This document shows positions 25,246 to 37,080 of a stretch of DNA of 64,000 bases, in pieces. A program made the position numbers and the translations under genes. The stretch lies in assembly GCA_034336665.1 (NCBI GenBank), contig CM067565.1, positions 80,540,858 through 80,604,857 of the forward strand, read 5' to 3'. The notes beneath the pieces were generated by a model. It had not been told where the DNA came from. It saw only the letters and a list, made by a program, of their open reading frames with translations, and searched no databases. Each line of letters starts with the position of its first letter. Positions within the stretch are counted from its first letter, which is position 1. This DNA comes from Luscinia megarhynchos (taxonomy: Eukaryota; Chordata; Aves; Passeriformes; Turdidae).

Positions 25246-28200
25246 AGGATTTTCAGTGTTGATTGGCATTAATCATACCAACTGGGAGATTTAAGGCTGC
25301 AATGAAGATAAGTGTATGCAGATTTCAGATTAAGGGGAACTAGTACTTAGAGTAATGTTTTTCTCTAGTAAACACACATGACCAAGGGACCAGGAATGAT
25401 TGCTAATTCTTAAAGTCCAGTCCTTGCTATCTTTGGCAGGTGTGTTGTAGTGTGCCAAAGAACCTGACTCATAAACAGCTCTTCAGGAGCTGTTGGACAG
25501 TTGCAGATGTTGCAGACAAGTGCTTTTGTTGTCACACTTGTGTTCACATGTGTTGCAGGAGGGAGCAGACTAATGAAATGACCGAAGATGTGATGGCCTG
25601 CCTCTTGGAGCCTCAGCAGTTCTGACAAGCAGATATAAATTCTGTAATAGTGTGGTGTTTAAGTAATGCCTTCTTCTGTCTTTAAATAAATATAAAAATG
25701 TGAAGCACAAGTTCAAAGCCATGACACGTTTCCTTGTTACGTAGTCAGTTTTATCAGTAGATGCAGCATTGCAATTTCATGGCTCCTGTTTTGGGAGAGG
25801 ATATTCTTGTATTGCATTGGAGGAAGAATGAATTCCTGATTAAAATCTCAGTCTCACAGAAATGCCTGTTGTTTGTGAAGAAACTGAAAGCTTCAGGAGC
25901 AGTGAAGTGTTCTTAACAGCTTTTGAGCAATGTGAGTGCAGTGAAGATGGAGACCTTTTTCTTGCTCACATTCTCAATTCTGCATGGGTATCACAGGCCT
26001 TGATAAGCTTAATTGACACAGGCTATCCTTTTTCTTAATAATAAACAAGCAGGTCCTTCCCAGATTAAACTTTAGTCTGAATAGTACTGTACTGAATTCC
26101 CATTGTGCAGCTTTTGGTTTTTCTTCTCACTCTCTCTCCCTGGAGGTACAACAGCATGAAAAAATCCCCGTGCTTTGTAGTAATGCAGTGTTTTGGTGGA
26201 TTTATTTTAACTTAGGTAGTGTTTAAGCTAGTTGAGCCAGGTGAGGAAAACAAACACATTTTACTCACAGTATTTTTGATAGTTCTTTTTCCTGCAGGAG
26301 TTTCATTCCCAATCCTCCTTAGGCCCTGAACAAATCTTTGTCTCGTGCAACAGAATTTCTGGGCTTGCACAGCAGTACAGTCAAACTTGTAGGCGGTCTG
26401 GCTCTGGGCCTCTTAACATCTATAGGAGCCTTTAAATATGTTAAAGAGAGAATGAAATGCACTGTTTTCCATGAGTACAGGAAGAGCAAAAGGAACTGTT
26501 GCAGCATAAGAGACTTAAGTTAGGCATCAGTCAGGTGCTTAGATATGGGATGGGGTTGCCTGGAAAGACTACAGGATCTCTTTCAACTCTAGATTTTTGA
26601 GGACAGGTTAAACCAATGTCTATTAGAATTAATATTTGTACAAATTAACTGTGTATGGACAGATGGACTGTGCAAGTTTTAGAGATCCCTCACAATCCTG
26701 TATTCTGTAATTAAGGGTTGAAGACTGAAAGCTTGAATGCTGAGGCATTTACTGGAGGAAACAGAAGGGTAGGTCTGATAAGCTTGGAGGAATCCCAGTT
26801 GCCAAGGGGATGTGCAGCAAGACAGCATCAAATAAACAGTCTGCCCAAGCCCACCAATGCAGGGGTCTGAAGAGCAGCCCAGCAGGTCCCTTCTAGTCTG
26901 TCAGTGCTGTGAGCTCTTTGATTTTGGATTCTTTCCAAATAAAGAGTTACTATTGTTGTGAAAAGATAGGCTCAGAAGACTTGTTTGATGCAAGTAGCTG
27001 TTTTTATTCTTTCTTTTCTAGTACAAAAAAGGAATTTTAATGTAAACAATTTCCAAAATAATTTTAATGTAATATATAGATTTAAAAGCAGTGAAAAACC
27101 CACCACTCAGCAGTTCAACATGAACTGTGAAGCTTTTTAAAATCCTCCTTACTCTCTTGAATTTTTTTTTTCCTGATCTTTACTTGACCCTTCAGACCTG
27201 TGGCTGAAAATGTAGAGTTAGGAGAATCACAAACTTGGAATCTTTGCTTTATTTTATTTACTATTTTGTGCTATCCTTAGCTCAAAGAAAAACTACCACA
27301 GTCACAGGGGGGCTTTGAATGTTGGTTTAAAAGCTTCCCTATGCTAATTGTAACTATTCTGTTAAGCTGGTACTTAAGAAAAAGTGAGATAATTAATCCA
27401 CTATACTTGTCAAAGACAACTGCATATCATAAAGGATCTGGGAAATAGGAGCGGTTAAATAGGTTTATGTGGTTCTGTCTCTATTTTAGTGCTGGTAGAA
27501 TAGCAGTGGTATTAATGGTACTAAGTTTGTGCTGCTTACAGTGAGCAGTACTCACAAACTGCAGACCTTGACAAGCTGTGTGCATGAAAGAACAGGGATT
27601 TAAACTTCATACAATTTTCAGCTACAAACAGAAGTCAAAAAACTTTGAATATATTCCCCAAAATTATATAGAATGGAAATTAATGCTGGATTAGGAGGAT
27701 CCATTCAGAATTATTTTGACCTCCCCTTTCCTTATTGCTTTAACATGAGCACCTAGAAATTGCTACCCTAAGAGTTCCTGGTATTTAACTTTAAGCATCT
27801 GTTGCAGCTGCCTTTTTTCCCCCACACCCCCTCCTCCTCATGATACTGCATTATTGTTGGTACACTGTAGATTTTATATGGATTTGGCCTTCAAGCTTTT
27901 AGCAAGTTGAGAGGTTTCTAGAGGTGTGTTATGACTGTGGCCACTTTTTAGTGAAGCACCTCCTGCTGTCTCTGTGTACAGGCTCAAAGGCTGATGGGGT
28001 CCCTGCTGGTCCAGTGATCCCAGCAGTCTGTAGTTGTGCAGCTTGCATGGCAGCATAACCAGGAGATGGGAATTATTCCCTGGAGCAATAGCATGAAGTC
28101 TTTCACACCATGTGGCAGCCAGGATGCTTGTGTTACAAATTTTTCCAGTGTAACTCAAAACTAGTCCCAGTTAGCCTGCTTTGGGAGGAAAAAGAGCCCT

Positions 28201-30107
28201 GTTGTTGCCAGCCTTGCTGGGTCACATGCCCTGCTCCTAGGGACTAGAAAACGAGCCCAGAATCTTTTTGGTTTGCTGGTTATGGGAGTAGCTTGCTGTC
28301 TTGCTGCCATGGTGATGTGCTCAGTGCTTAGAGGAACCTGCACTGAAGATTTTCTGTGAATACACTTGCAGTACTGCAGAAACCTGTGAGACAATGGTCA
28401 TTGTAACAGCAATGAAGTGTCCTGATGAGGAAATGGTATAGAGCAGTGTCCCAGACCTGAATACCTACTTTTCTTTTGCATTTAGTTTTTCTTGCCAGTA
28501 GTATGAGGCAATGAGACAGTGTTTAACAATTTTATCCAAAGTCCCACTGTGCAGTCTTAGTTCTGGACACGCAGGTGCAGTAATTTACAACTCTTTTCAA
28601 ATGTTGCCATGATTTTACCTAGCAGCAGAAAAAAAACTTTCCAAATTCATTTATTTAATGAGTTAGCTTTGTTATGGCTGAAGAACATTCTCCTCTGCTG
28701 CATTATTGTAAGATTTTAGTTAATATAATAGTAATACAGATGTAAACATATATTTTAAGTGTATAGAAGTGTCTAATATGCATTATATTTAAAATATGCA
28801 TATAACCTGAACCAGACATTTGGTGTTACTGTTAAAGGCTACATTTGGCACTAAATTTCAGATGAGTTTTTCCTGTTTGCCTGAAGAAATTGTTTCCTGT
28901 GTTCTGTATTTTCGCAGAATGAAATAAAATTTTGCATTTGATTTATTCTGAAATAAAACATGAGCATGTTTCTCCTGAGAGCTTCACTAGCTAGGAAATG
29001 TTGGAATTTTTTTATTAAAAAAAGTTAGACCTTTTCTTCAGGTGTATGGGAAAATGTTATTATTTTGGAAACTTATTGCTTCTTAAACAAAATATCAGGA
29101 ATAATGAAAATACTATGAAGTTGGTTATCAGTTGCAAGCATGTTATTGTTTTCTTTTCCTTACATTTTTCATGCTTTCCTACTTTCCCATTCCTTTATGA
29201 GGCATTTTCCTCCATGAGACATCTTAATTACAGAGCAATAATGAAAATTAAGAAAATAACTATTGCAACAGAAGTTATACATTGATGTTTTTATATATGG
29301 GTGTGATCTTGTTTAAATTTGCTTCAGTAGAAAAAGGCACAGTAGATTTGAACATTTGGTTTCAGAATTGAATATACTTTGTTTATGCAGCCATGTAAAT
29401 TGCATCTGTCTTTAGGAGGTTTCACATTTATCTAGGGTTCTACCAGGTGCATCTGATTTGTTACTGCAAGATTTCATAAGGTAGCACTGTGCCATGTTTT
29501 AATATTTAATCTAAGATATGGAAGGCATTACCTATCATACTGAGCAACAGTCTCCCACTGTTTCCTTAAATCCCATTTTTCATCTATGAATTTGTTTTCA
29601 TTATATTATAGATACTGTGGGGCAAGGAGTTCCCAAAGTGTCTGTGGCAGTCATAGGACAATGTCAGATCCTTTTTGTAGCAATAGAAAAAAAGACTTTG
29701 CTCTTCAGTCTTCTTGCAATGACATGTTTTATTTCAATCAAACACAACAAAACTTTTAAGTGCCATCCCAGGTGTGTATTTTACCTGTAAGGCGCAATCA
29801 GAAAGTACGTAGTTAATGTAGGAGTCATTATTTTAATGCATAATGCTTTCCTTGTGGAACAAACAGAAAGCAGTTTAAATTATGAATATTATTTGTGGCA
29901 TGAATTATTAAACAGTGTCTGAGAGATTTAAAATACTTCTCAAGGTGATACATGAAGGACAGTTTTGAGAGTGTTTTCATCTTGAGGTGTGTTTCATGTT
30001 GACAGCTATGGCAGTAAGGTGTTCAGAGAAATTTAGATCTTAGGTAAAAGTTTTAGAGTCTCAAGTCGTTGACTAGAATGTGCTCATGCCATTAAAACTT
30101 TTTTAAT
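25246..30107 (+). other. PLD5 upstream intron next to the exon (no other gene seen)
   Basis: AT-rich intron. A segment at about 26535-26600 (TCTCTTTCAACTCTAG) faintly resembles a CR1 3' tail, but I do not call it. Nothing resembling an alternative exon was recognised. Confidence 0.5.
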
Positions 30108-30122
30108 CTTAATCTCTTTCAG
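30108..30122 (+). promoter_or_regulatory. PLD5: 3' splice site of the PLD5 exon
   Basis: The pyrimidine-rich stretch ending in CTCTTTCAG, preceded by a TTTTTTAATC-rich stretch, is a good acceptor. It fixes the exon start at 30123. The only other evidence for the start is that the PLD5-like reading frame begins immediately after this AG. Confidence 0.8.
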
Positions 30123-30259
30123 TCCCAGCAAAGATGCATTGTGATCTTTGCACTGGTATGCTGCTTTGCAATTCTGGTTGCACTGATATTTTCGGCAGTG
30201 GATATTATGGGAGAAGATGAGGATGGACTCTCAGAAAAGAACTGTCAAAATAACTGTCG
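30123..30259 (+). CDS. PLD5: PLD5 internal exon encoding the membrane anchor
   Basis: This internal coding exon belongs to inactive phospholipase D5, a single-pass type II membrane protein related to PLD3 and PLD4. Seen in the sequence: an AG acceptor at 30121-30122 follows a T-rich tract, and a GTAAGAG donor starts at 30260. Read from the first base, the 137 nt give 45 codons plus 2 nt, so the exon exits in phase 2 within an Arg codon. The peptide starts SQQRC, has a hydrophobic run of about 21 residues (IVIFALVCC through VALIFSAV), then acidic GEDEDG and a pair of cysteines in NCQNNC. From memory of the family, this closely matches the N-terminal anchor and stalk of vertebrate PLD5, where the next exon continues with IALVENIPEG. 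PLD5 lacks the paired HKD catalytic residues; those exons are outside this window. The helix should sit in the ER, Golgi or endolysosomal membrane. Neither the first exon nor the following exon was found here, so the flanking introns are long. PLD3 and PLD4 are less likely given the acidic stalk. Confidence 0.87.
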
Positions 30260-30267
30260 GTAAGAGG
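30260..30267 (+). promoter_or_regulatory. PLD5: 5' splice site of the PLD5 exon
   Basis: GTAAGAGG fits the vertebrate donor consensus at +1 to +5. It splits the final Arg codon after CG, giving phase 2. An in-frame read-through would hit TAA at once, because CGG is followed by TAA, which supports splicing here. Confidence 0.82.
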
Positions 30268-31149
30268 TAACAAACAAAACTTCTCTTTTGGGGTGGAAAG
30301 GAACATATGTGTGTTATATAAGGGCATGAAGTAATTGGTCCAGTGGTGTTACTGGTAAGAGCAGTTAACAGAGGAAGAAATGGTTTCTCATTTTGAATTT
30401 CTGGTTTCAGAGATTAGTTTAACAAAGTAAAGCACACTTTTTGAAGTTATTTTTGATGGTGTGTTTTGAGCAAGACCCTTATGTTAGATCAATTATTTTG
30501 GAAGCCTGAGCCAAAGCCCATTAAGTTTTAGTAATTGAGTACTGAGGTGGATCACACAGTTCCCAATTCTTTCATGTTTGTTTCTCATCAAGACCGCGTC
30601 TTTCTTTCTCCAGAAAGGTAGTTGATGGCTTTTGACCTAAGACTGCTGTCCTGCTGTGTAGGGGGAGCTTTTCTGTTTCTTGTGTGATGCATTCCTGTTA
30701 TAAACACAGTGGCTTACCTGTGAACTGTGAAGAAATTTAGTGATATGATCAGAAAGATGAGTGTTGACGGTGTTGAATTAAGATTTGCTTCAGACACCTG
30801 CCATGACTGTGCATATCTTTTAACTTTTGGTTTTGTCAGTTTTAAGTGGGTGATTATTTTTTGGGCCTTTCATTTCCAGACTGTGCATCTCATTTTGCTT
30901 CTCTTCACTGTCAGCTTCCTCCATGAATCTGTTCATTAGTGATGACCAATGCTTTTCCTGGGTCATATTGTCCCACCTCCTCTTCTATCCACCAAGCTGA
31001 TTTAAAAATAATTTGTAGGCTTCATTCCCAGTTGTATTCTGTTTGGGTTTTTATCAAAGTTTTAATTTATACAGAGCACCCTCTCTGATCCACTGTGTGG
31101 AAAAAATAAAAAAATCATAGTTAAATTTAACTTCACAGAAATCCATTCA

Positions 31150-31330
31150 GATCTGATCATGGAATTGCTGGAGTGGGAGGGAGTGCCTGGGCATCCTCCA
31201 GTCCATGCCCCCCCAGAAGAGAGTCTGCTAGAGCAGGTTGCTCAGGCATGTGCACAGTCATGCTCTCCAAGGATTGACTCCACAGCCTTTCTGGACAGAC
31301 TGTTCCACTGCTTGTGCAGAACCTACCAAG
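31150..31330 (-). mobile_element. CR1 LINE 3'-end fragment
   Basis: Read on the minus strand this matches the layout of a CR1 3' UTR. On the plus strand GAGCAGGTTGCTCAG is followed by CACAGCCTTTCTGGAC and CTGTTCCACTGCTTGTGC, the complement of the usual CR1 end, which describes insufficient matches to any host gene. It is degraded, about 180 bp long, and lies within the downstream PLD5 intron 0.9 kb after the exon. Confidence 0.72.
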
Positions 31331-34300
31331 CTACCAATGGCTGGGTATACAGTGGGCAGGAACTAATTGACATTTGCATTTTAGAATATTTTAATGAAAG
31401 ATGAATGTTTTTTTGAGCCTTTCATCCTCATTTTTACTATTCTTTGTTCATTTTGTGTGAAAACTCTTTTGGGACAGTGCCTTTTTATGCTACACCTGTC
31501 ACACTGCAGACAGCACTAATTCAGAATCCAGAAAACTTTGTGATTTTTTTTTCAATTATCATGAGTTTATATAATATTGTTTGCATGCTGCTTAAGAAAC
31601 AAAAAAAAACAAAATCAAGAGGATTCTTGTATCTCCTTTCAAATGGAATGTACTTGCAGCATCAGGTAGCTTTGTCCTGAAACCAACTGACCTTCTGTCA
31701 CTTTCCCCCATAATTGTTTTTAGGTTTGATTTTGTTCACTTCATTGTACTCCTTTAGGTCTGGGCAGCCTTCTGATATTTTCTCTGAATTTTCTAGAGTT
31801 CAGCCAGCTTTCCTTTCGCCATCAAGGTCTTAAGTGTCTTTCTCTGTGAGGTGTTGCCTTCCAAAATTTTTGAAGATACTGCATGTGTCACCTCTACACC
31901 CACTGTCTCCATGTGTGAATCTTTGACAGAACTAGGTCTGATGAGGGGAAAGTCTTTGTGCTCATTGGCTTCAGTGTGTTCAACACACTCTACTGCACCA
32001 TGTTTCCTCTTAGTTGTATCATCTAATTGTTCCATTTTGTTCTAGGTAGCAGTGTAGGCCTAGCCAAGGAAGGACTTCTCCTTCTTCACTTCTTATTCTT
32101 CAAAGGGAAAAAAATCAGAGTAGAAGTGATACACAGTATTAAGAAAAACAGGGATTTTTTTTTTCCATGTGAGAGATTGATTTCTTCTGTCTCTTTGTAT
32201 GGGTTACAGCAATCTTCCTTTCCAAAGAATACTTGCCTTTGCTCAGTGTTTTGTTGGTTCATGTGTCAGTCTTGTACCCTCCTGGATTGTGTTAGAGGAG
32301 CTTGAGACTGAATTCAGCACCTAGACTTTAAACATAAGAGTCAATTAAACTGCTCAGTGTTTGCAGGAATAAAAGTGAACCCAGACCCCAGCTCTATTTT
32401 AAGGTGCCTTTCACAGTGATTCGAGTGCGTGATGTAGCTACTAATGCCTGAACCAGAAGGCACATAAATGCTGGGCTTATAAACTGCCTAAACCATTTCT
32501 AATAACAGTATCCAAGTGCTGGCAGCTGCTACCTGCTAACACTGAGTCCTTCTCTACACGATGAAACTGGGGTCCTTTATGTGTTAAATACATCACAGAG
32601 TTAACTGAAGTGTCACAAATCAATTGATGCCAATGGCATATATTTAGTATTTGGGCTAAGCACTTTTAATAAGTAAGACAAGAGTTGCTGAATTCTTACA
32701 TTTCTGCTGTGTGAGTACATTCCCTGACATTCAGGAAGAGGTGCTTACATTGGCAGGATACGCTGAGAATGGTAATAGATGATTTTTTTAAATTTTTTTT
32801 TTTAATTAAATGTTTGTCAAATATAAGTTGATATGTGTGAACCTATAGTTCTTTTTTTGGTTTTAACTGGTTGAATTTGTGAATAATGTTGATGGAAAAG
32901 GATGCTGTTGATTTGAGAAGAACTTTGCTGATGGTTTGTTAATGGCTGTTTTCATTGGAAAATTTCATCTATGTGTTTTTGTTTCAAAGGAAAATACACC
33001 TGAAATAGAACTGTGGTCTAGAAAAGTTCTCTGGCTAGAAAGTTTTGGAGCTTGTGACAAAGAAAGTAGAATTTTTAAGAGAAAAAAAGAGAACATAAGA
33101 AGACTTTTTAGAATCTAGAGCTTTTGCGAGTGGTGTTTTCCAGTAAAGCTTTAATCTCTCTTTGTTGTTGTGATTGGATTGTTCAGGAGCACAAATGCAG
33201 CTTTTCTGATCTGCTCATTGTAATTCAAAATGAGTTTCCTCTTCTATAAACCATTCCTTAAACTCTTATTAGATGTGGAATACTTACTGCATATGTTCCC
33301 AAAATGACCTTACTCTTTATTGATGTATTTATTTCTCTTGGGGCTTTGTAACAAAAATAAGCCAGTGAGTGGGAAATCGGGCTTTTTTTGCATATCTTCC
33401 CTGATTGCTGGAGGGATTGATGCTACCCATCTTGTTAAAAGGGATGTTAACTGATTGAAATTAAGAGAATTAAAAAAGTAGCAGTGACTGTGAAAAGTTG
33501 AGGCTTGCAGTTTGTGCTCAGTATGTGGTGGAAATAATTCTCTTGAGATGTCCACAGTAATGTTGTTAGGCAGCCCTGATGGATGAGGCTGGTTAAGAGG
33601 ATATGCTTAGCAGTCTGGGAATTTTGCCTGTCTTGCTGTGGGTCCATTAGACACTGAATCTATAAGATTGGATTATTGTAATTTGAAAATAGTACATTTT
33701 AATGGCTGATCTATTGTGAATAAATCTTGGCTAGCCTTTGGTGTAATGTCAGTTAAGACTTACTTGACTTTGTTGGGATTGACTGATAAACTCTAAAAAT
33801 GGCAATTTGGCAAACAGAAGAAATTACAACTATTAAGAGATTGTCTCTACTACCCAAACTATTTGAACCAAGGTTGTTTTGATTTATTAACGGTAACTTG
33901 AGCTGTTTAAGGCTCAACTTGAGCTCATCTCCTGCTTGTTGGTGCTGATAGTCATATTGGGGATCCTACAGAGTTTGCACATGCCCTTAGTTATCTTTGT
34001 CTCACTGGCTTTTCCAATATCTGTTGAAGCAGAGGTAGCAGCTGGCATAGCTACTACCTCTGGGTGTGGGTTTGGCTCTATCTCTTGAGAGGGGACTACA
34101 GAACAAGGTGGAAAGGGAAGCAATCTTAGCTACTTTCCATGCTTACCAACTGAAACTGAAACTGTTGTCATGATATTTTTTTTTCCAATATTGCCTTTCT
34201 CTGATGATAATTGGTAGAATTTTCTTGCTTTCTGCTTGTGTGTGTTTTCAAGGCAGACTCTGTCTTGCATTCTGTGCCAGTGATGCTGTTTTGATCATTT

Positions 34301-35077
34301 CTCTTCTCCTTGGAGTCATATATAATGAAGGCACTTATTCTTTTGTGTTTGGATTTGCGTTGGAAGAATTTGCTGTTGTTTATGACAGGAGTAGCAAAGC
34401 TTGTTTAGTTCACTTCTTGATTGTAGGGAGGCTTTGACTAATGCTGCCCTATAACAAATAGGTGATAATACCTGAGCAGCATTTGTGATTTCTTTAGATA
34501 CTGTTTGAATTGCTTTGGACAAGGGTTGGTATCCTGGAGAGAAGCTGAATCTTCCTGCAAAGCTTTAGAATTCAACAGTATCCTGCAACACTGAATTTCA
34601 GAGATTAAATCTAGTTGTATACAATAATTACTTATATTCAACAATTGCTGTGTGTTGTGTGCATTGCTTTCAATTTCATTAGATGGTTATTCTCTGTTTG
34701 TGAAAGAGGGTCCAGAATTGTGGTTTTTTTTCTGTTGCTTTGTGTATCTTTCTTTCAACAACTATGCTATTTCACTAAGTAGGGTTTTGCAGCACTGTTA
34801 AATAAGCATACTGCAGCACATGCTTACATTCATTTACCTTGGAAGTGCTTTGCCCCTGGTTTATTGTGGAGGAGATTTTCTCTGTGCTGCGTGGGTTCTG
34901 AACATAGCAAGGTTTATATTGACTGGTTTCTATTTAATAAACAAATTATGACAAGCATAATAGTTAAGTGTCTAAACAGAACAAGATGCTCAGATTTTGA
35001 AAACAAGCCTGTTAAAGAGCAACTGAAGGTTTCTATTTACAAAACAACTATTCCACTTGGCATAAAAATGCTTTCTG
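31331..35077 (+). other. PLD5 downstream intron (no gene seen)
   Basis: AT-rich intronic DNA with poly-T runs near 32160 and 32786. No exon-like pair of splice sites with an open phase-2 frame was noticed, and no repeat family was recognised. Confidence 0.5.
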
Positions 35078-35984
35078 TCAACATGATGGACTGGAGGATC
35101 AAGTCTACCCTCAGTCAGTTTGCAGACAGCACCAATTTGAGCAGGAGTGTTGATCTTCTGGAGGGTAGGAAGGCTCTGCAGAGAAATCTGGAGAGGCTGG
35201 ATCAATGGGCCAAGGCTAAAGGTGGAAGTTCACTAAGGGAAAGTTCTGGGTCCTGCCTTTGGGTCACAGCAGCCCCTTGCAGCACCACAGGCTGGGGCAG
35301 AGTGGCTGGAAAGCTGCCCAGCAGAAAAGGACCTGGGAGTGCTGGTTTACAGCAGCTGAACATGAGTCAGTGTCTGTCCAGGGGGCCAAGGAGGCCGATG
35401 GCATCCTGGCCAGTGTCAGCCACAGTGTGGCCAGCAGGAGCAGGGCAGGGATTGTCCCCCTGCACTCAGCACTGCTGGGGCTGCACCTTGGATCCATGCT
35501 CAGCTCTGGGCCCCTCAATTCAAGAAGGACACTGAGGTGCTGGAGAATATCCAGAGAAGGGCAGTGGAGCTGGGGAGGGTCTGCAGCACAAGTCTTGTCA
35601 GGAAAGGCTGAAGGAGCTGAAGTTGCTTAGTCTAGGAGAACAGGAGGCTCAGGCTGACCTTGTTGCTCTCTTGAACCACCTGAAACAGGCTGTAGCTAGG
35701 TGAGGGTCAGTCTCCTCTACCACATGGCAAGTGGCAGAGGAAATAGCTCCAGGTTGTGCCAGGAGAGGTTCAGGTGGCACATTAAAACTATTCCTTCATT
35801 AAAAGGATTATGAAGCATTGAAACATGTTACTCAGGAAAGTGGTAGAATCATCATCCCTGGAGATATCTAAGAGAGATAAAGATATGGGGCTCGGGATGT
35901 GGTTTGGTGGTGAACAGAGTAGTGCTGGGTTAATGATTGGACTTGGTGATTTTAAAATCTCTTCCAACCTTAACAATTCTAGGG
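35078..35984 (+). mobile_element. CR1 LINE, 5'-truncated copy with reverse-transcriptase remnant
   Basis: A 0.9-kb copy holding the C-terminal part of the CR1 ORF2 reverse transcriptase and the 3' UTR, ending near CCAACCTTAACAATTCTAG as CR1 tails do. The plus-strand frame starts inside an open frame that begins upstream and reads STLSQFADSTNLS and VDLLEGRKALQRNLERLDQWA. This is the conserved block around the catalytic motif, normally F/Y-A-D-D, here FADS. The second catalytic aspartate is therefore lost, and frames break soon after. The copy is inactive. Severe 5' truncation is normal for CR1. Confidence 0.92.
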
Positions 35985-36900
35985 TGACTGTTTTCCTTTT
36001 GGTTTAGGGTGATACAGAGAATGAGCTATAAAACCTCCTAATTTTTCAGATGATCTCTATTTGTAGTAATTTTTATTTTAGCATATCAAAGAAGAATCAT
36101 ACTTTCAATGGAAGTTTCTTGGCTGGACACTGCAAAACCTAGTGTACCTCCTGCAAGTTCATTCAACCTCTGAAGCCAAGGAGGGAAATCACTAATTCAG
36201 CTTGCACAAGAAGATATTTTATCTATCCTACCTTTTATTTTTCATTTTTTAAAATGCATTTCAATGGAAAAGATAGTGTATTAACAGTACAGTACCTGTA
36301 CTGGTACAGTTACTCAGTACCTGTGCAGAGTACAATTTTTTTCCTGTGTTTCAGCACAAAATACAAAAAACAAAGGATATTTTTTCTTTTGTTTCGCATT
36401 TACTTTCAGCTATAGAGAGTATTTTTACAAATTAAAAAATTAGGGACACAACTCATGGTCTGTTTGTATCTTGTTCTGTCTGCATTACTCCCATTAGATA
36501 GTTCATTGTTAATTACATTATATCAAATCTGTCTGGGATTCCACTCTTTTTATTCAAACACACAAACCTATTCTTTTTCCTGCTTTTTGTTCCATAAATC
36601 TAATTATTTTCTTTGGAGTTTAGGACAGAGGGCTTTAGAGTCTCCTTAAGACAGCTTTTCCTGCCCTAATACATGTTGTTTAGGATGTAAGACAGAGATT
36701 AACATATTTTGTGTTCTTGGAAGTTATCTTTTAAAGAATGTGTTTATTTCTCCTTTTAAGACTTAGAATTTATGAATTGATATTAAAAAAATGTTCCAAG
36801 CTAATAGAAATCAAATTCCAATTACTTTAAGGTTCCTAGGTAATGCAGGTGGGATAAAGGAGCAATTCATGCATAGGGTATCCTTTCTCCTTTGTGGTTT
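35985..36900 (+). other. PLD5 downstream intron (no gene seen)
   Basis: AT-rich intron. A GTAC-rich patch at 36290-36331 contains five GTAC or AGTAC words, including CAGTACCTGTACTG, which can form a small hairpin. No coding signal was seen. Confidence 0.5.
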
Positions 36901-37011
36901 GCTGGATCTTCTCTGTGATTAAATCTTTTTTCTTTTTCTCTTTTCTTTTATTTCCCTTTCTCCCATCTCAACTAATTTTGTTTTTTTCTCTTTTCGCCTT
37001 AATGTCTTCAG

Positions 37012-37074
37012 ATTGAAATTACTTCATCCGAGCAGAGCTCAAAAGATTTCTGAGGTCATTTTCTATACCAGATT
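37012..37074 (+). other. Candidate 63-nt in-frame cassette exon of PLD5
   Basis: Seen in the sequence: a pyrimidine-rich tract of roughly 100 nt (about 36905-37010) ends in TGTCTTCAG. The 63 nt that follow are closed by a consensus donor, GTAAGT, at 37075. The length is a multiple of three. Of the three frames, the two other phases contain TGA; the only open one is the phase needed after the PLD5 exon, which ends in phase 2. It would add 21 codons starting R-LKLLHPSRAQ and ending near IFYTR, between the membrane stalk and the luminal domain, and restore the same phase. I know of no such exon in human PLD5. It may be a lineage-specific alternative exon, a cryptic exon or chance. It has no support beyond sequence signals. 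Confidence 0.33.
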
Positions 37075-37080
37075 GTAAGT

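Noticed and set aside
26535..26600. CR1 3' tail
   Set aside because: Only a short stretch around CTCTTTCAACTCTAG resembles it; too weak to call without a repeat search.
34864..35535. 223-codon open frame as a host gene
   Set aside because: Its second half is CR1 reverse transcriptase read through into other frames; the first half is unique intron sequence that happens to be open.
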